Shown here piece after piece: positions 36,850 to 46,937 of a DNA stretch of 64,000 nucleotides. A program made the translations under genes and the position numbers. Each line of letters opens with the position of its first letter. The first letter of the stretch is position 1. Location: NCBI GenBank assembly GCA_003971905.1, contig RSEE01000023.1:620001-684000 (forward strand), in the 5' to 3' direction. Source of the DNA: Moniliella sp. 'wahieum' (taxonomy: Eukaryota > Basidiomycota > Moniliellomycetes > Moniliellales > Moniliellaceae). The notes beneath the pieces are model-generated. The model was given only the letters and a program-made list of their open reading frames with translations, was not told the origin of the DNA and made no database searches.

Positions 36850-38101
36850 ATGTCCTTCCGCGCTATCCCCGAAGACGCTTTCAGCGCCGAGCTGGGCCAG
36901 ACCACCACTGAGGTCTCGTCCAACGCGCTTGGCGGCCGCATCCTTGCCGTCAGCGACGAGTGGTTTGCCCCGGCCACGGACCTGATCAAGCCTGGGCCGG
37001 CAGTGTCGCTCAAGGGCCAATTTGGACCCAACGGCGCTCTTTATGATGGCTGGGAGACCCGTCGTCACAACCCGGCGGTGTGGATTATGCCATTGTCCGA
37101 CTCGGTCCCAAGGCGGGTGCGACCGTGTGCGGATTTGACATTGACACCTCCAACTTCAACGGCAACGAGGCTCCGCCGCCGTCTTTGGTTGGCTCAGCCC
37201 CCTGAGGAGGAAGCAGCCGGTAAACAGATCGCTGCAGACGACCCTAGGGTATGTCGTTTTCCCCGTGCTAGGTTGTGCTTGTGTACTGACCGTTTCCCCT
37301 CCGATTCAGTGGCAGCAATTGCTCCCCGAGGTGCCTTGTGGTCCCTCGCGCCGGCACATCTTTGCCCTCACCGCTCCTTCGTCTACTGTCTTTACCCATG
37401 TGCGGCTCGACTGATCCCCGATGGCGGAATTGCTCGCTTCCGTGTGTATGGCCAGATTGCCCCGCTCTCCCCCGGCTTGGGTACGAGGAACAAGTCGATG
37501 GCCCCGAGGCGGCGCTAGGCGTGCTGGACCTGGCGCATGTGATGAATGGTGGCCGCGTGGTGTACACGTCCGACCAGCACTTTGGCGTGGGCGCGAACGT
37601 GCTCCTGCCGGGTCGGGGCAAGGACATGGGAGATGGATGGGAGACCAAACGTTCCCGCACTCCGGGGCACAAGGACTTTATTGTGATCGCGTTGGGTGAG
37701 GCAGCGTTGCTCTCTTACACGGAGATTGATACGCTGCATTTCCTAGGCAATTTCCCGCAAACCGTCGAGTTGTTTGGCACCTCTCTTCCCGAAGGCACCG
37801 CCTGGCCCGTCGCGCCCGGCGCAGTGAGGGGCAGGCAGAGCAAGCGGCTGGCATTCAGTGGACTCAGCTAGCTCCCCGCACACCCATGGGCCCGGGCAAG
37901 CGGCACTTTGTCCCCTTGGCCCCCGCCGGGCCTATCACCCACGTCAAAGTGGTTATGCATCCGGACGGTGGGATCAAGCGGGTACGGTTGGTGGGCAGGC
38001 GGGCCAAGCCGTTGGCCGGCTACAAGGGCCCGATCCCCTCTGTGCCTGTGCCAGTCAGCCCCGACGCGGAGCCGGCTACGTCGGTACGGTCCGGGCTTTG
38101 A
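36850..38101 (+). CDS. Allantoicase
   Basis: The enzyme hydrolyses allantoate to ureidoglycolate and urea (EC 3.5.3.4) in purine breakdown. The product has the two repeated allantoicase modules. Module 1 has ILAVSDEWFAPATDLIKPG, YDGWETRRHNP and GATVCGFDIDTSNFNGNEAP. Module 2 has VVYTSDQHFGVGANVLLPGR, MGDGWETKRSRTPGHKDF and EIDTLHFLGNFPQTVELFG. An intron at 37249-37309 (GTATGT donor, ATTCAG acceptor) joins ADDPR to WQQLLPEVP. The C-terminus is HVKVVMHPDGGIKRVRLVGR, as usual, ending VRSGL. One-base shifts occur near 37080, 37190, 37480 and 37870. Length is normal. No other purine-degradation gene lies next to it. Confidence 0.93.
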
Positions 38102-38548
38102 GCCGCTGGACCTGACCCAGAGTCGCGGGATATCGTTTGATGGGAGATGCTGGCATGCTGATGGAGGGCGCTGTCCAAGGACGAGGAAGGAAGCGAGCAG
38201 CCAAGGTGCCCACAGGGACTTGAACTCAAGCAGTTTGTCACGTTGCACGCTTTCGGGAGCAACACATCCAATCCAGCATGATCAGTAGTCTTAACCTCAA
38301 CCCCCCGTATATTGCCTGCCACTCTTGCAGCTCTCTATGCTTTGAGTGCTCGCCAGGTAATCTAATGCACATTGGCATCTCTTCTGTTAGGTTGCTGTTT
38401 GGAGACCAAACGCGTTTGAATTAGGACCAGTGTCTATATCTGGAGGGAGGTGGGCCGCAATGCCGACAGCCGCATCACTAACAAAAATCGCATGGTGCGC
38501 CAGCGACGGGTACTGGCAAGAGGCCATAGCCCGCCTAGCCTAGTGGCG
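38102..38548. other. Spacer between convergent genes
   Basis: Contains 3' regions only. A sequence near 38210 (GGGACTTGAACTCAAG) looks like the 3' end of a tRNA but the arms do not pair, so it is not called. Confidence 0.4.
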
Positions 38549-39964
38549 CTAGGCATTGAATTCAGCATCATCATCCGACTCGGGCTCCGCCAGGACAGCC
38601 GGAATCGTTTCGGGATCTTGAGGGTCACACGACTCAACTTCCTTCTGCTCCTGCTCCGGTTTATCATTTTCCTCCTTCCCGAGGCTGGGTCCGCCACTAG
38701 GGCTATCTGTGGCCCTACTGGCAGCCCGGTCCGATGGAAGCACGACTTCTCTGAGCTTGCGTACTGGGAATGCACGAGCCAACGCCTGGGGCCAATCCTC
38801 CGTCTCTGCCCAGCCTGAGAGGATGTCGAAGACCTGATTGACCGTCAGTACTTTGCGGGACGCCAATTCGGCGCCATCAGCTAGGCGCAAGGTCTGGGCA
38901 TTGATAGGTAGACGCATGGTGCGGATGCCCATCGCACGGGCCTTATTCGCACACAAATTCTTGTACCGATTGTGGTCCACAATCCCACCAACAATGTACG
39001 TCTTTCCTTCCTCCAGCGTCTCGGCTGTCTCGGTGGCATCGGCAGTGAGGTAGATCAGGTCCTCCTTGTTCCAGACGGGTTCTCAGCTCTTGTTGGTATG
39101 GCGGGACCTGTTTCCCCTCGGGCGCGTCCGGAGGCTGGAGAAAGGCAAGATCGGGAAGAGAGGATGGGTCGGCATCAGTGGGCGCAATAAGCGCCTCTAT
39201 CCCCCCGCTGGGCAAGACCGCTACCGATTTCCACCGGCGCCACATGGCATCCCAATTGTTCTCCATGTGCTGTCCCAAGCGGAATCGAGCAAGCTTTCTG
39301 GCTGATGGCCTTCAGCCTCGGGTTCGGGAGAAGAGGAATGAACGTACGCCCGGCCCGGATGGTCCCCCTCGCCCAGAAAGTAGAGGTATTTGAACGGACG
39401 ACTCGAGTGGCGTTGGGTCGAGTAGAGGTGGCCCAGCTGGAGACACATGGAACGTCGTTCCTATCAACACAACGACACGAGCATAGTCAGGGATTCCCAT
39501 TCATCAATGGTTTGGGTGCAAAGCAACGCAATGAAACCAGAAGCCAACCTACTCGGTCCTCCATTAAGCTATCAAAGCCGAGATCGATAATGACGCCCAC
39601 GTCGAGCGGCCGCTTGGGCGGGCTGGGCTTGGCCCGCTTAGGTTCCGGTGGTGCCATCTCGCCCGCCTCGATTTTGGCTTGCATCTCCTGGTAGCGGGCA
39701 CGCTTATTTGCCTTTCGCCTTTGCTTTTCGGCCGCGCGGCGCTCCTTTTTCTGCCTGGGCTTTCTCAAAGCGCAGCTGCTTCTTCCACTGGTTCTTGCTC
39801 ATCCCAGCAGGCGGCCCGCCAGTGGTATCAATGTCAGCGGACCGACGGGGGTCCGTGTGGGAGAGAGAATTGGTGGTGCTTCCAGGCGAAGATGGGGAGG
39901 CCCTTTCGGGCGCAGCGTCAGCCGCGCATGCGGGCCAGTCGGACACATTGGGTGAGGCGGACAT
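38549..39964 (-). CDS. TRM10: tRNA (guanine-9-N1)-methyltransferase
   Basis: Trm10 is a SPOUT-family enzyme that methylates N1 of guanine 9 in tRNAs (EC 2.1.1.221). The N-terminus is MSASPNVSDWPACAAD, followed by the basic segment MSKNQWKKQLRFEKAQAEKE and RRAAEKQRRKANKRARYQEM. The catalytic domain opens with VGVIIDLGFDSLMEDR. An intron at 39461-39551 (GTAGGT donor, GATAG acceptor) leads into CLQLGHLYSTQRHSSRPFKY. Then come NNWDAMWRRW, DLIYLTADATETAETLEEGK, TYIVGGIVDHNRYKNLCANK and ARAMGIRTMRLPINA, the SPOUT knot and cofactor site. The C-terminal tail is acidic. One-base shifts are needed near 39740, 39370-39280 and 39065. About 430 residues is within the fungal range. Confidence 0.93.
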
Positions 39965-40371
39965 GGTGGTTCAACAGCTTCTCACCCCACTCCCAGCCCC
40001 ACCCCAAGAGAACAGGTGTGGTCTCCAGCTTGGCCAGACAAAAAATGACGACGGAACACGTGAGGCGGAATTTGGAGGGCGACTGCAGATGCACATTGCT
40101 GGGCGATGACGATTGAAATGTTAACGAAGGCTCAGTCTGCCACCGGAATGCATGACGTGTCATGCATCATGCATCAGATCTGAGATCTATTCTAACATGC
40201 TACGAGTCAACGCGTCTTCTAGTTTACTCAGTAGAGTCGTTGAGTAGTGCTCAGTATCAGTACCCATTGTTCACTAGACCCATTCGAGCCATCAACAGAA
40301 AGCCAGTCTATAGTCCCAAGAGCAAAAGCCCAGGCTTTCAGCTTGAAGGGCGTTCATGGATACAAGGGCCT
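39965..40371. other. Spacer
   Basis: Contains the TRM10 promoter and the 3' region of the next minus-strand gene. GTGTCATGCATCATGCATCA lies near 40158. No gene is seen. Confidence 0.45.
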
Positions 40372-41389
40372 TTAGTGCTTGGGTCCCCCTGCCTTGGCTT
40401 GCGCAAGAAGCTGCGGCAGAATCTGGTCAATGGACGTGACGTTGGGCGTGAAGCCGACACGCTCATTGTCCGCCTCATCTGCCATGCCTCGACCAGAAAA
40501 GACGTAAAGAAGCACAAAGTTGCGGAACCCTTCAAAGTCAAATGCCCCGGCCAGCTTGGCTTGCTCCTCGGCATCAAACGGCTGCAAGGTCCAATGGTCG
40601 GGCGAGTACGCCGGTCCAGCTTGCCCAACTTCTCCAGCAGCTGGGGCGTGCTTACTTTGAAGCCCGACACGATCCATGCCTTGCCCAGCGGCCCAGCTGA
40701 CGACCCCGGTGTGGCGAACTTTTGAGTCGTCACCACATGGTGCACAAACCGTCCAATGTCACTCAACGTTGTTGACGACACATTGATTCCCTTGGGAGGC
40801 AGCGTCGCCGTCTTGTGGGCGAAGTCAATCACGTTCCATGGTGAGAGAAGATACTCCGCAAACGACCCGTTCACAATTTCAGCCCAAGGAAGGCCAATCT
40901 GTTCCATAGCAAGATCAGTCAGGTGTGCTCAGCGGCCAAAAGGAAGAGAGACGGAACAGGAAAACACACTTGATCCAAAAAGTCGCGGAAGGCCTTTCCA
41001 CCACCAAAGAAAGGGTGGAGCGTGTCGAGGGGATTCCGGAGGTAGTTGCAACCACCAAACCCAGAAGGGACAAAAACCTTGGCGCCGGCGGCACGGGCAG
41101 CCTTGGCAGCATTCGCCTGACCCATTCCTCCGACAGCGGGGTGGACGGTGGAGATGACTCCCTGGATCGAATGCTTCTTGAACGCAGCCTCCAACGCGGC
41201 CTCGTCATCGTATGCGGGAATCTGCTCAATTGCGAACCCGCGCGAGGCAAACTTCTGGATCTCCGGGTTCGAAGCGTTACGTGTGAAGATCACAAGCTTG
41301 TCGTGGGCCTGGTCAAAAGCCTCAGCGACGTTGGTGCCAACATCGCCCATTCCGAGCAGGGCAAAAGTGGTGATGTCGTTGCGGACCAT
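40372..41389 (-). CDS. NmrA-like / isoflavone reductase-like NAD(P)-binding protein
   Basis: The N-terminus (TTFALLGMGDVGTNVAEAF) is a Rossmann-fold dinucleotide site of GxGxxG type, followed by KLVIFTRNAS at strand 2. GVISTVHPAVGGMGQANAA and AAGAKVFVPSGFGG match the NmrA/isoflavone-reductase pattern, and LPWAEIVNGSFAEYLL is the usual later segment. An intron at 40899-40969 (GTGTGT donor, GAACAG acceptor) joins FRDFLDQ to IGLPWAEI. After a one-base shift near 40610 the frame continues through DHWTLQPFDAEEQAKL and ends in LLAQAKAGGPKH, stop at 40372. The natural substrate cannot be told; members include NADP-sensing regulators without catalysis. Length (about 310 residues) is normal. Confidence 0.85.
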
Positions 41390-42540
41390 GGTTGGATGTG
41401 TTGAGCAAAAGCGGATCAGAAAAGCGGCTCGGGGAGAGGGGGTGGAGGAAAGGATGAATTTTGGTGGTGGTGGTGGGCGGGGCCTGGGACTTTATGCTTT
41501 TTGGCGTGAGCAACGGGTATCGAGGTCATCCAAGATCGGGGGTGGCTGGTGGTTCAGGAGGTTCACATGAAGTTCACGTCATAGAGGTTTGCACGAACAC
41601 CCTAGTAGGGTATGCACAATGCATCATGCATCGCGGAACGAAGTAGCACATGAATCTGCATGATCACCCCTTCTGGAGCGCTCCGCCCACTCCGCGGCAT
41701 CTGCGGGAGGCTCAGGCGCTCAGGCCTGTCGGACATCGCCGGTGAGACAACGCGGAGAGCCGCGGCCAGCTGCGGTGCTCGGAGCCTCAGCCTCAGACTC
41801 AAGGTCCTGCGGCAGGCCTGCGCCGCTTAATGAAATTAATGATCGCACATATATCGGACATCTTCGGTGAAACAGTCCCGAGGGCCACGAACACTGGCGC
41901 CGTCGCGTCACGCGTCACACATCATGCATCATACTTCGTCCGTCGTGGCCAGAGGCACCAGGCCAGCGTATCTCTGCTGACAGCTGAGAAGCACGCCCGA
42001 CGGGAGTACGGGAAACATCATACTAACTATTGGCGCACGATCGGCATCTTAAGATACTGAGTATGCTGACGAGTTCAAAAGAACGCCCTTTTTTATTGGA
42101 AACCCATTTCAGTGCCTTCTCTCCTGCTTGATAGACGATCTCATTTTCGCTCCTGTATATCCACTCTATATACATCCCGCAGAGGACTCTTTTTCGCCTC
42201 TCGCGCGTCTCGCCTTCCCGGCAGGGCAACTGTTATGGGGCTCTCCCGTTATCTTCGGACGATGATCCCCGCATGTCGTAGACATCTCAGCCCAACACGC
42301 GTCAGTCCTGTTAGACTAGCGAGAGAGAGCCAGTCGACACCTTGTCCATGCTGTGGATATCATCCGTGGCCCGCCATGGTCGCATGGGCTCGTCGGTACG
42401 ATACTTTGTGTCCATTGCGTCCAGTCTTGGCAGAACCCTTCCTGCTGCGCCAGACTACGTAGCGTCAGAGCGCCTTTGAGAGCATGGACTGTGCATTAGT
42501 CTTTACCTCTCTGGAAAGTGCCCCGCATTCTGTTTATACC
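41390..42540. other. Gene-poor island, left part
   Basis: No gene is supported. Simple motifs include AATGCATCATGCATCG near 41619, GAGGCTCAGGCGCTCAGGCCT near 41708, GTCACGCGTCACACATCATGC near 41907 and TGCTGACAGCTGAG near 41975. The left end is the promoter of the NmrA-like gene. Confidence 0.4.
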
Positions 42541-43096
42541 TGTCACATGTCATGAGGCACTTGAGGCCTGGTTCCTTCTGTTGTATATAAGCAGCCACAT
42601 GTCTAAGGCTTGCTTGCTGTGGTCCTTGTCGACCATCCTGTCTTTGGTCTCCCCGTTTACCCGTTCCTCTCTCGCCCTTCCACCTTCTAACACCCTTAGT
42701 ACGCTTAAGAATTTACGACTTACGTCGAGTACGCTGCAAGCTGCGGTTACTCTCATTAGTAGCGCTTACTCTTATTTAGGACTCTTTTTTCCTGCCTACT
42801 ACAGGGTACCGAGTATGGTAACGCTACGAGGAACAGGCTAACTTCGGAGCTCTTGGACCCTTTCAGCTGGTCTGGACCTACGTACGCGGCCCCTACCTCG
42901 GAGGGCCTGAGTTGCGGCCTTTGCACGCAGGCAGCCACCCAAACTAGAGGGTCTCTCCCTCGCCTCTACACCCGCTCGGTTCAACGTTCAACCAGAATCT
43001 GAAGCAGGACCTAACGTATGAGACACCGATTGGCCTGTCCAAGGGTTTATACCGCTAAACTATAGGGGGGTCCCACCTCGGGACCCCCCCATGACA
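42541..43096 (+). mobile_element. Probable solo LTR of an LTR retrotransposon (fossil)
   Basis: The element begins TGTCACATGTCATG and ends CCCCATGACA, giving inverted TGTCA/TGACA ends and the standard TG..CA limits. A TATA-like word (TGTATATAAGCAG) lies near 42581, in the position expected for an LTR promoter if the element runs on the plus strand. Part of it (42968-43096) recurs in inverted orientation at 6173-6302. No internal coding region adjoins, so a solo LTR left by recombination is the simplest reading. No matching 5-bp target duplication is evident, which suggests age or that the ends are off by a few bases. The superfamily is unassigned. Confidence 0.55.
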
Positions 43097-44410
43097 GCAA
43101 CCATATTCCCCTCAATATGTCGCTGTAACAGTCGGGGCTAGACGAGGGAGACCAACGTCCTGTCAGACATGGGGGGGAAATGAAAAGCTCACATTCGTGG
43201 GGAGAAGCAGAAGGCATTGGGCAGTGAGAGAACAGAAGCAAACGGAAAGGAAAGAGCAAGAGACGCAGGATGCAGAATTGAAAATTGGAGTGAGCTTAGT
43301 CATTTGGTGACAGTCGCCACAGGGAACTCTCTCTCGCACATAGCTGCGCCACATGTCTCGCTACCATCACTCGAGGGTGTAGCAAGGAGAGCTATAAATA
43401 TAACGGTTCGCATTTGTCATGTGCTTCCAGGGTTATAGGAAGAACGCCCCGAACGCGAGGCACAACTAAGACACATGTGCTTCCCTGCCCATGTTGTATC
43501 GCGTGTACCATACCCGCATCATCTTCTTGCTCGCCCGTCTCGCCTGCAGTTCGTTTTGAGAGATGCAGAGTTTTTTTTGTTCGAAACACTTCTACTACTG
43601 ATGCAGCGTGTGCCACCCTTCTGCACAAGCTCGCTCTGGTCTTCACTGCGGCCATATGGGCTAGCCGCTTTTGAATAAAGCCGTGTATTCGTGTGGTGAC
43701 CTGGATGAATATGTTGGGGGGGTATGAAGGTGGTACCGGCAAGTACCGGTTGTGCGGTTGCCGGTTGTGCTCACATGAGGAGTGTTGGATGGAATTTAAT
43801 TGGCGTGTGGCGTTGTGTGGCGCACATGCAGCAGCAAGGCACCGTAGCCAACTCTGGCTCCGCTCAAAACGAGCGTACACGAGATGGCCAGCAGAACGCA
43901 CGTGCGCATAGTCTCCGCTCAGATCTCCGATCGGTCGGCATGCATAATGCAAGGGCGAATGAACGAATGATTCACCTGGCGACACGCACAAGCGCAGTGC
44001 GGGAGTGTCGCATGTCGCAGTGGCATGTCACATGTCACATGTCACATGTCAGCCACTCAGTCTGAGTCGGAGTGCTCGGTTGAGGGCCCACACTTGCCCC
44101 GTGCGTGCCGCACCACGCCAGAGTTTCTGCATCCAGCCGCTGCTGTTCGGCCCGTCACGCGTCACGCGTCCTTCTGTCGAATCGTGTGTCGACCGACCGC
44201 CCCCACCGCCGATTGGCATGGCTGATCGATCAGACATGGGTGATGCCAGTGGTGCGGGATGGGCCTGCTGTTGCTGCGATGGCCTGCGATGGCCTGCTGT
44301 GGCCTCTGCATGGGCATGGCGGGGAAACGACATGGTGTTTGCTCTGCCCAAACACCACTCGCTCACCAGCACGCCTCGTGTCTCCTCTCCCTCCTGCTAC
44401 CAACACCCCA
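43097..44410. other. Gene-poor island, right part, and CNNM leader
   Basis: No supported gene. Notable repeats are GTACCGGCAAGTACCGGTTG near 43731, CACATGTCACATGTCACATG at 44026-44048 and a double ACGCGT box at 44157-44169, about 245 bp before the next start. The frame that opens upstream of 44411 lacks a convincing start or signal, so I place the CNNM start at 44411. Confidence 0.4.
44157..44169. repeat. Double ACGCGT box
   Basis: Two ACGCGT words 7 bp apart repeat the unit seen three times at 7992-8011. They lie about 245 bp before the CNNM-type start and could be regulatory or a simple repeat. Confidence 0.5.
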
Positions 44411-46288
44411 ATGCGCCCGCCTGCCACTGGCCGGCGCGTGTCGGCACTGGGTCCCCATGCACGCGCCGTGCACGCCGTTGCTGGCCTCGCCGCGGCAGCG
44501 CTACGGCCCGTGTTTGCCGCTCCAGCGTCTTCGTCTTTGCCCGCCCCCGTCCGTCTTCTACGGCACTCCCATAGTCCCCTCCCCGATGGCGAGCACCACA
44601 CTCCCTTGCAGCTTTTCTTGGACATCAGCTCCATTGCCTCCCTTGTCTTGCTTGGCGGTGTCTTTGCAGGCTTGACTCTCGGCCTGATGGGGCTCGACAT
44701 GGTCAATCTGCGTGTGTTGAGCACGAGCGGGACCGAGACCGAGCAAAACAATGCACGAATTGTCCTCCGTCTGCTTGAACGTGGGCGACATTGGGTGCTC
44801 GTTGTGCTGCTGCTGGGAAACGTGATCGTCAATGAGACCCTGCCCGTCTTTCTCTCCGACTTTGGCGGCGGCTTGAGCGCCGTCTTATCTTCCACTTTGC
44901 TCATCGTCATCTTTGGCGAAATTGTACCCCAAGCCATCTGTGCCCGGTACGGTCTGTCCATCGGTGCCTACTGCGCCCCGATGGTGCATGCATTTATGAT
45001 TCTCCTTGCCCCCGTCGCCTGGCCGACGGCCAAGCTGCTGGACTGGTGTCTGGGCGAGGAGCAAGGTACGGTCTACCGCAAGGCAGAGCTCAAGGCATTC
45101 GTCTCGCTCCACCAAGCGATTGGGACCGAAGCGTTGACGGAAGACGAGGTGTCTATCATCCGAGCGGTGCTGGACCTGAACGACAAGACGGTGGTGGACG
45201 TGATGACACCGATGGACCAAGTCTACACCCTCGCGTCCGACGACAAGCTGGACGAGCGGGGGATTGACAAGCTAGTTCAACTTGGATACTCTCGCATTCC
45301 CGTCCACGAGGCGGGGCATCCAGATGCCATCTTGGGCATGTTGCTGGTCAAAAACCTAATTAGCTACGACCCCGAAGACGCCGAACCCGTCTCCTCTTTC
45401 CAGCTCACTCCCCTTCCAGAGGCATCCCCCACGCTCACTCTGTTTGACTGCCTCAATTACTTTCAGCACGGTCGCTCCCACATGCTCCTCGTCTCGGACC
45501 ACCCTGGCGAACCAAGAAGCGCGCGGGGCATCGTGACGTTGGAGGACGTGATCGAAGAGCTGATCGGGCGGGAGATCGAAGACGAGTTTGATGAGCACGA
45601 TGATGCGGCCCAGCGGACCGGGGGCGGGCAATGGGAACCGTTGCTGCGCGGAATCATTGAGCGGAGATGGAAGCATGTGCCGAGCTTGTACGGCTTGCCT
45701 ACGGGCCTCGCCTTGCCCACCAAACGTTCGCGTTCGATCTCGCGCCCAATGGGCGCGCAACCAGGCACATATGGTTCTTTGGGAACGAGCCAATCGCTTC
45801 AGCCACGGTTGGCAACCAAGTCGGATGATGACCCCTCAGGACCCGAACCAACGCCTGCCACGCCTTCTCCTGCCATCATGGCGGCCCAGCCAACGCCTTC
45901 TGCTACGCTCTACTCCCCTGGTGCCTCGATATCCACCTTCAAGTCGGGCTCGGTCACCAACACGCCCAAACTAGGAACCCCAAGGTTCCGCGTTCCCGAT
46001 ACCCCGCGTACCGGCGTTGGCTCGGACCTTGGCAAGGCTAAGCCCGCCACCAAACTCGGTACCGCCCCACGCGCGCTGGGCCGAGGTGCCGACGGTGCCG
46101 AGGTGGGATTTGGGCGCGCCTGGGTTGCCCCTGCACCAAGCCGAGGTGCCAGCTCGGCCCGGAGCCGGCTCGGGCGCGGCAAAGACAAGCGTTCCGGCTC
46201 GGGCTTGGACCCCAAGTTCCCTCCTTCTGACGCCAGGCTCAGCCACGACCATCGCGCTTCCGCCGACGGCCGTGGCAAACAAGGGTGA
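44411..46288 (+). CDS. CNNM/Mam3-type metal-homeostasis membrane protein
   Basis: Proteins of this family (yeast Mam3, animal CNNM) sit in vacuolar or plasma membranes and control Mg or Mn handling. The DUF21/CNNM transmembrane domain spans about 44590-45040, with spans SIASLVLLGGVFAGLTLGL, WVLVVLLLGNVIVNETLPV, VLSSTLLIVIFGEIVPQA and APMVHAFMILLAPVAW. The motif GEIVPQAICARYGL is typical. A CBS pair follows: VDVMTPMDQVYTLASDDKL with YSRIPVHEAG, and HMLLVSDHP with GIVTLEDVIEELIGREIEDE. The C-terminal 200 residues are Ser/Pro-rich. The frame is unusually clean over 625 codons. After 46250 another frame reads VANKGEEQTWEETSSSDPSG to 46517 and may be the true tail if one base is missing. Confidence 0.92.
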   Translation: MRPPATGRRVSALGPHARAVHAVAGLAAAALRPVFAAPASSSLPAPVRLLRHSHSPLPDGEHHTPLQLFLDISSIASLVLLGGVFAGLTLGLMGLDMVNLRVLSTSGTETEQNNARIVLRLLERGRHWVLVVLLLGNVIVNETLPVFLSDFGGGLSAVLSSTLLIVIFGEIVPQAICARYGLSIGAYCAPMVHAFMILLAPVAWPTAKLLDWCLGEEQGTVYRKAELKAFVSLHQAIGTEALTEDEVSIIRAVLDLNDKTVVDVMTPMDQVYTLASDDKLDERGIDKLVQLGYSRIPVHEAGHPDAILGMLLVKNLISYDPEDAEPVSSFQLTPLPEASPTLTLFDCLNYFQHGRSHMLLVSDHPGEPRSARGIVTLEDVIEELIGREIEDEFDEHDDAAQRTGGGQWEPLLRGIIERRWKHVPSLYGLPTGLALPTKRSRSISRPMGAQPGTYGSLGTSQSLQPRLATKSDDDPSGPEPTPATPSPAIMAAQPTPSATLYSPGASISTFKSGSVTNTPKLGTPRFRVPDTPRTGVGSDLGKAKPATKLGTAPRALGRGADGAEVGFGRAWVAPAPSRGASSARSRLGRGKDKRSGSGLDPKFPPSDARLSHDHRASADGRGKQG

Positions 46289-46937
46289 GGAACAGACGTG
46301 GGAGGAGACCTCCTCCTCCGACCCTTCCGGTTCTTCCCCCACCCGCTCGTCCCACAGGGTAGAGGAGGCGGAGCTCGCCGCTCCATCCACACCCACCTTG
46401 GTAGATCCTTCGCCCGAACCGTCTGTCCTCGGGCACGCTACAGCTGCCGCTCAGACAGAGCCAGGGCTGGCGGCGGGGGGGCAGTGTAATATTTTTTGCT
46501 CACACAATGTACCATAGTACCCTATGGCATGTGGCGGTGCGGCAGAAGAAGCGAGGGAGAAAGTCATTGCGAAGCATTGGTACCAATGATTGAGCGGATG
46601 AGCCCACCATAGTACAACTACAACTACTAGTCAAGAGACTTGCCCCAACCATCGCGACTAATAATATTTTGCCAGAAAAGTCTATATCGGGAAACTGTGG
46701 TTGTTGGACCCAGTCTCTTCCATGTGGGTTTTTACTATAGATACGGGAACCAGATTGTCTACTCGTGCTGGAACCAAATAATAGGTGAATCAAATCTTCG
46801 CGCGACTAATGAAGCCCATCGACCAATCGATATAGATGAGCTTTACCGACTGTATCGACTCCATTGTATCGACTCCATTGCTTGTTGTGTCGTCCATGCA
46901 GAGTGCTGTGCAGTACATGTTGGTGTGCGGACGCAAA
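46289..46937. other. Spacer between convergent genes
   Basis: The first 230 bp may still code the tail of the CNNM protein in another frame. The rest is AT-richer 3' sequence with no gene. Confidence 0.4.

Noticed and set aside
38205-38275. Possible tRNA 3' half (GGGACTTGAACTCAAG)
   Set aside because: The T-stem has mismatches and no matching acceptor stem exists.
44105-44410. N-terminal extension of the CNNM-type frame
   Set aside because: The upstream part contains simple repeats and no signal or conserved segment; the ATG at 44411 fits the family better.
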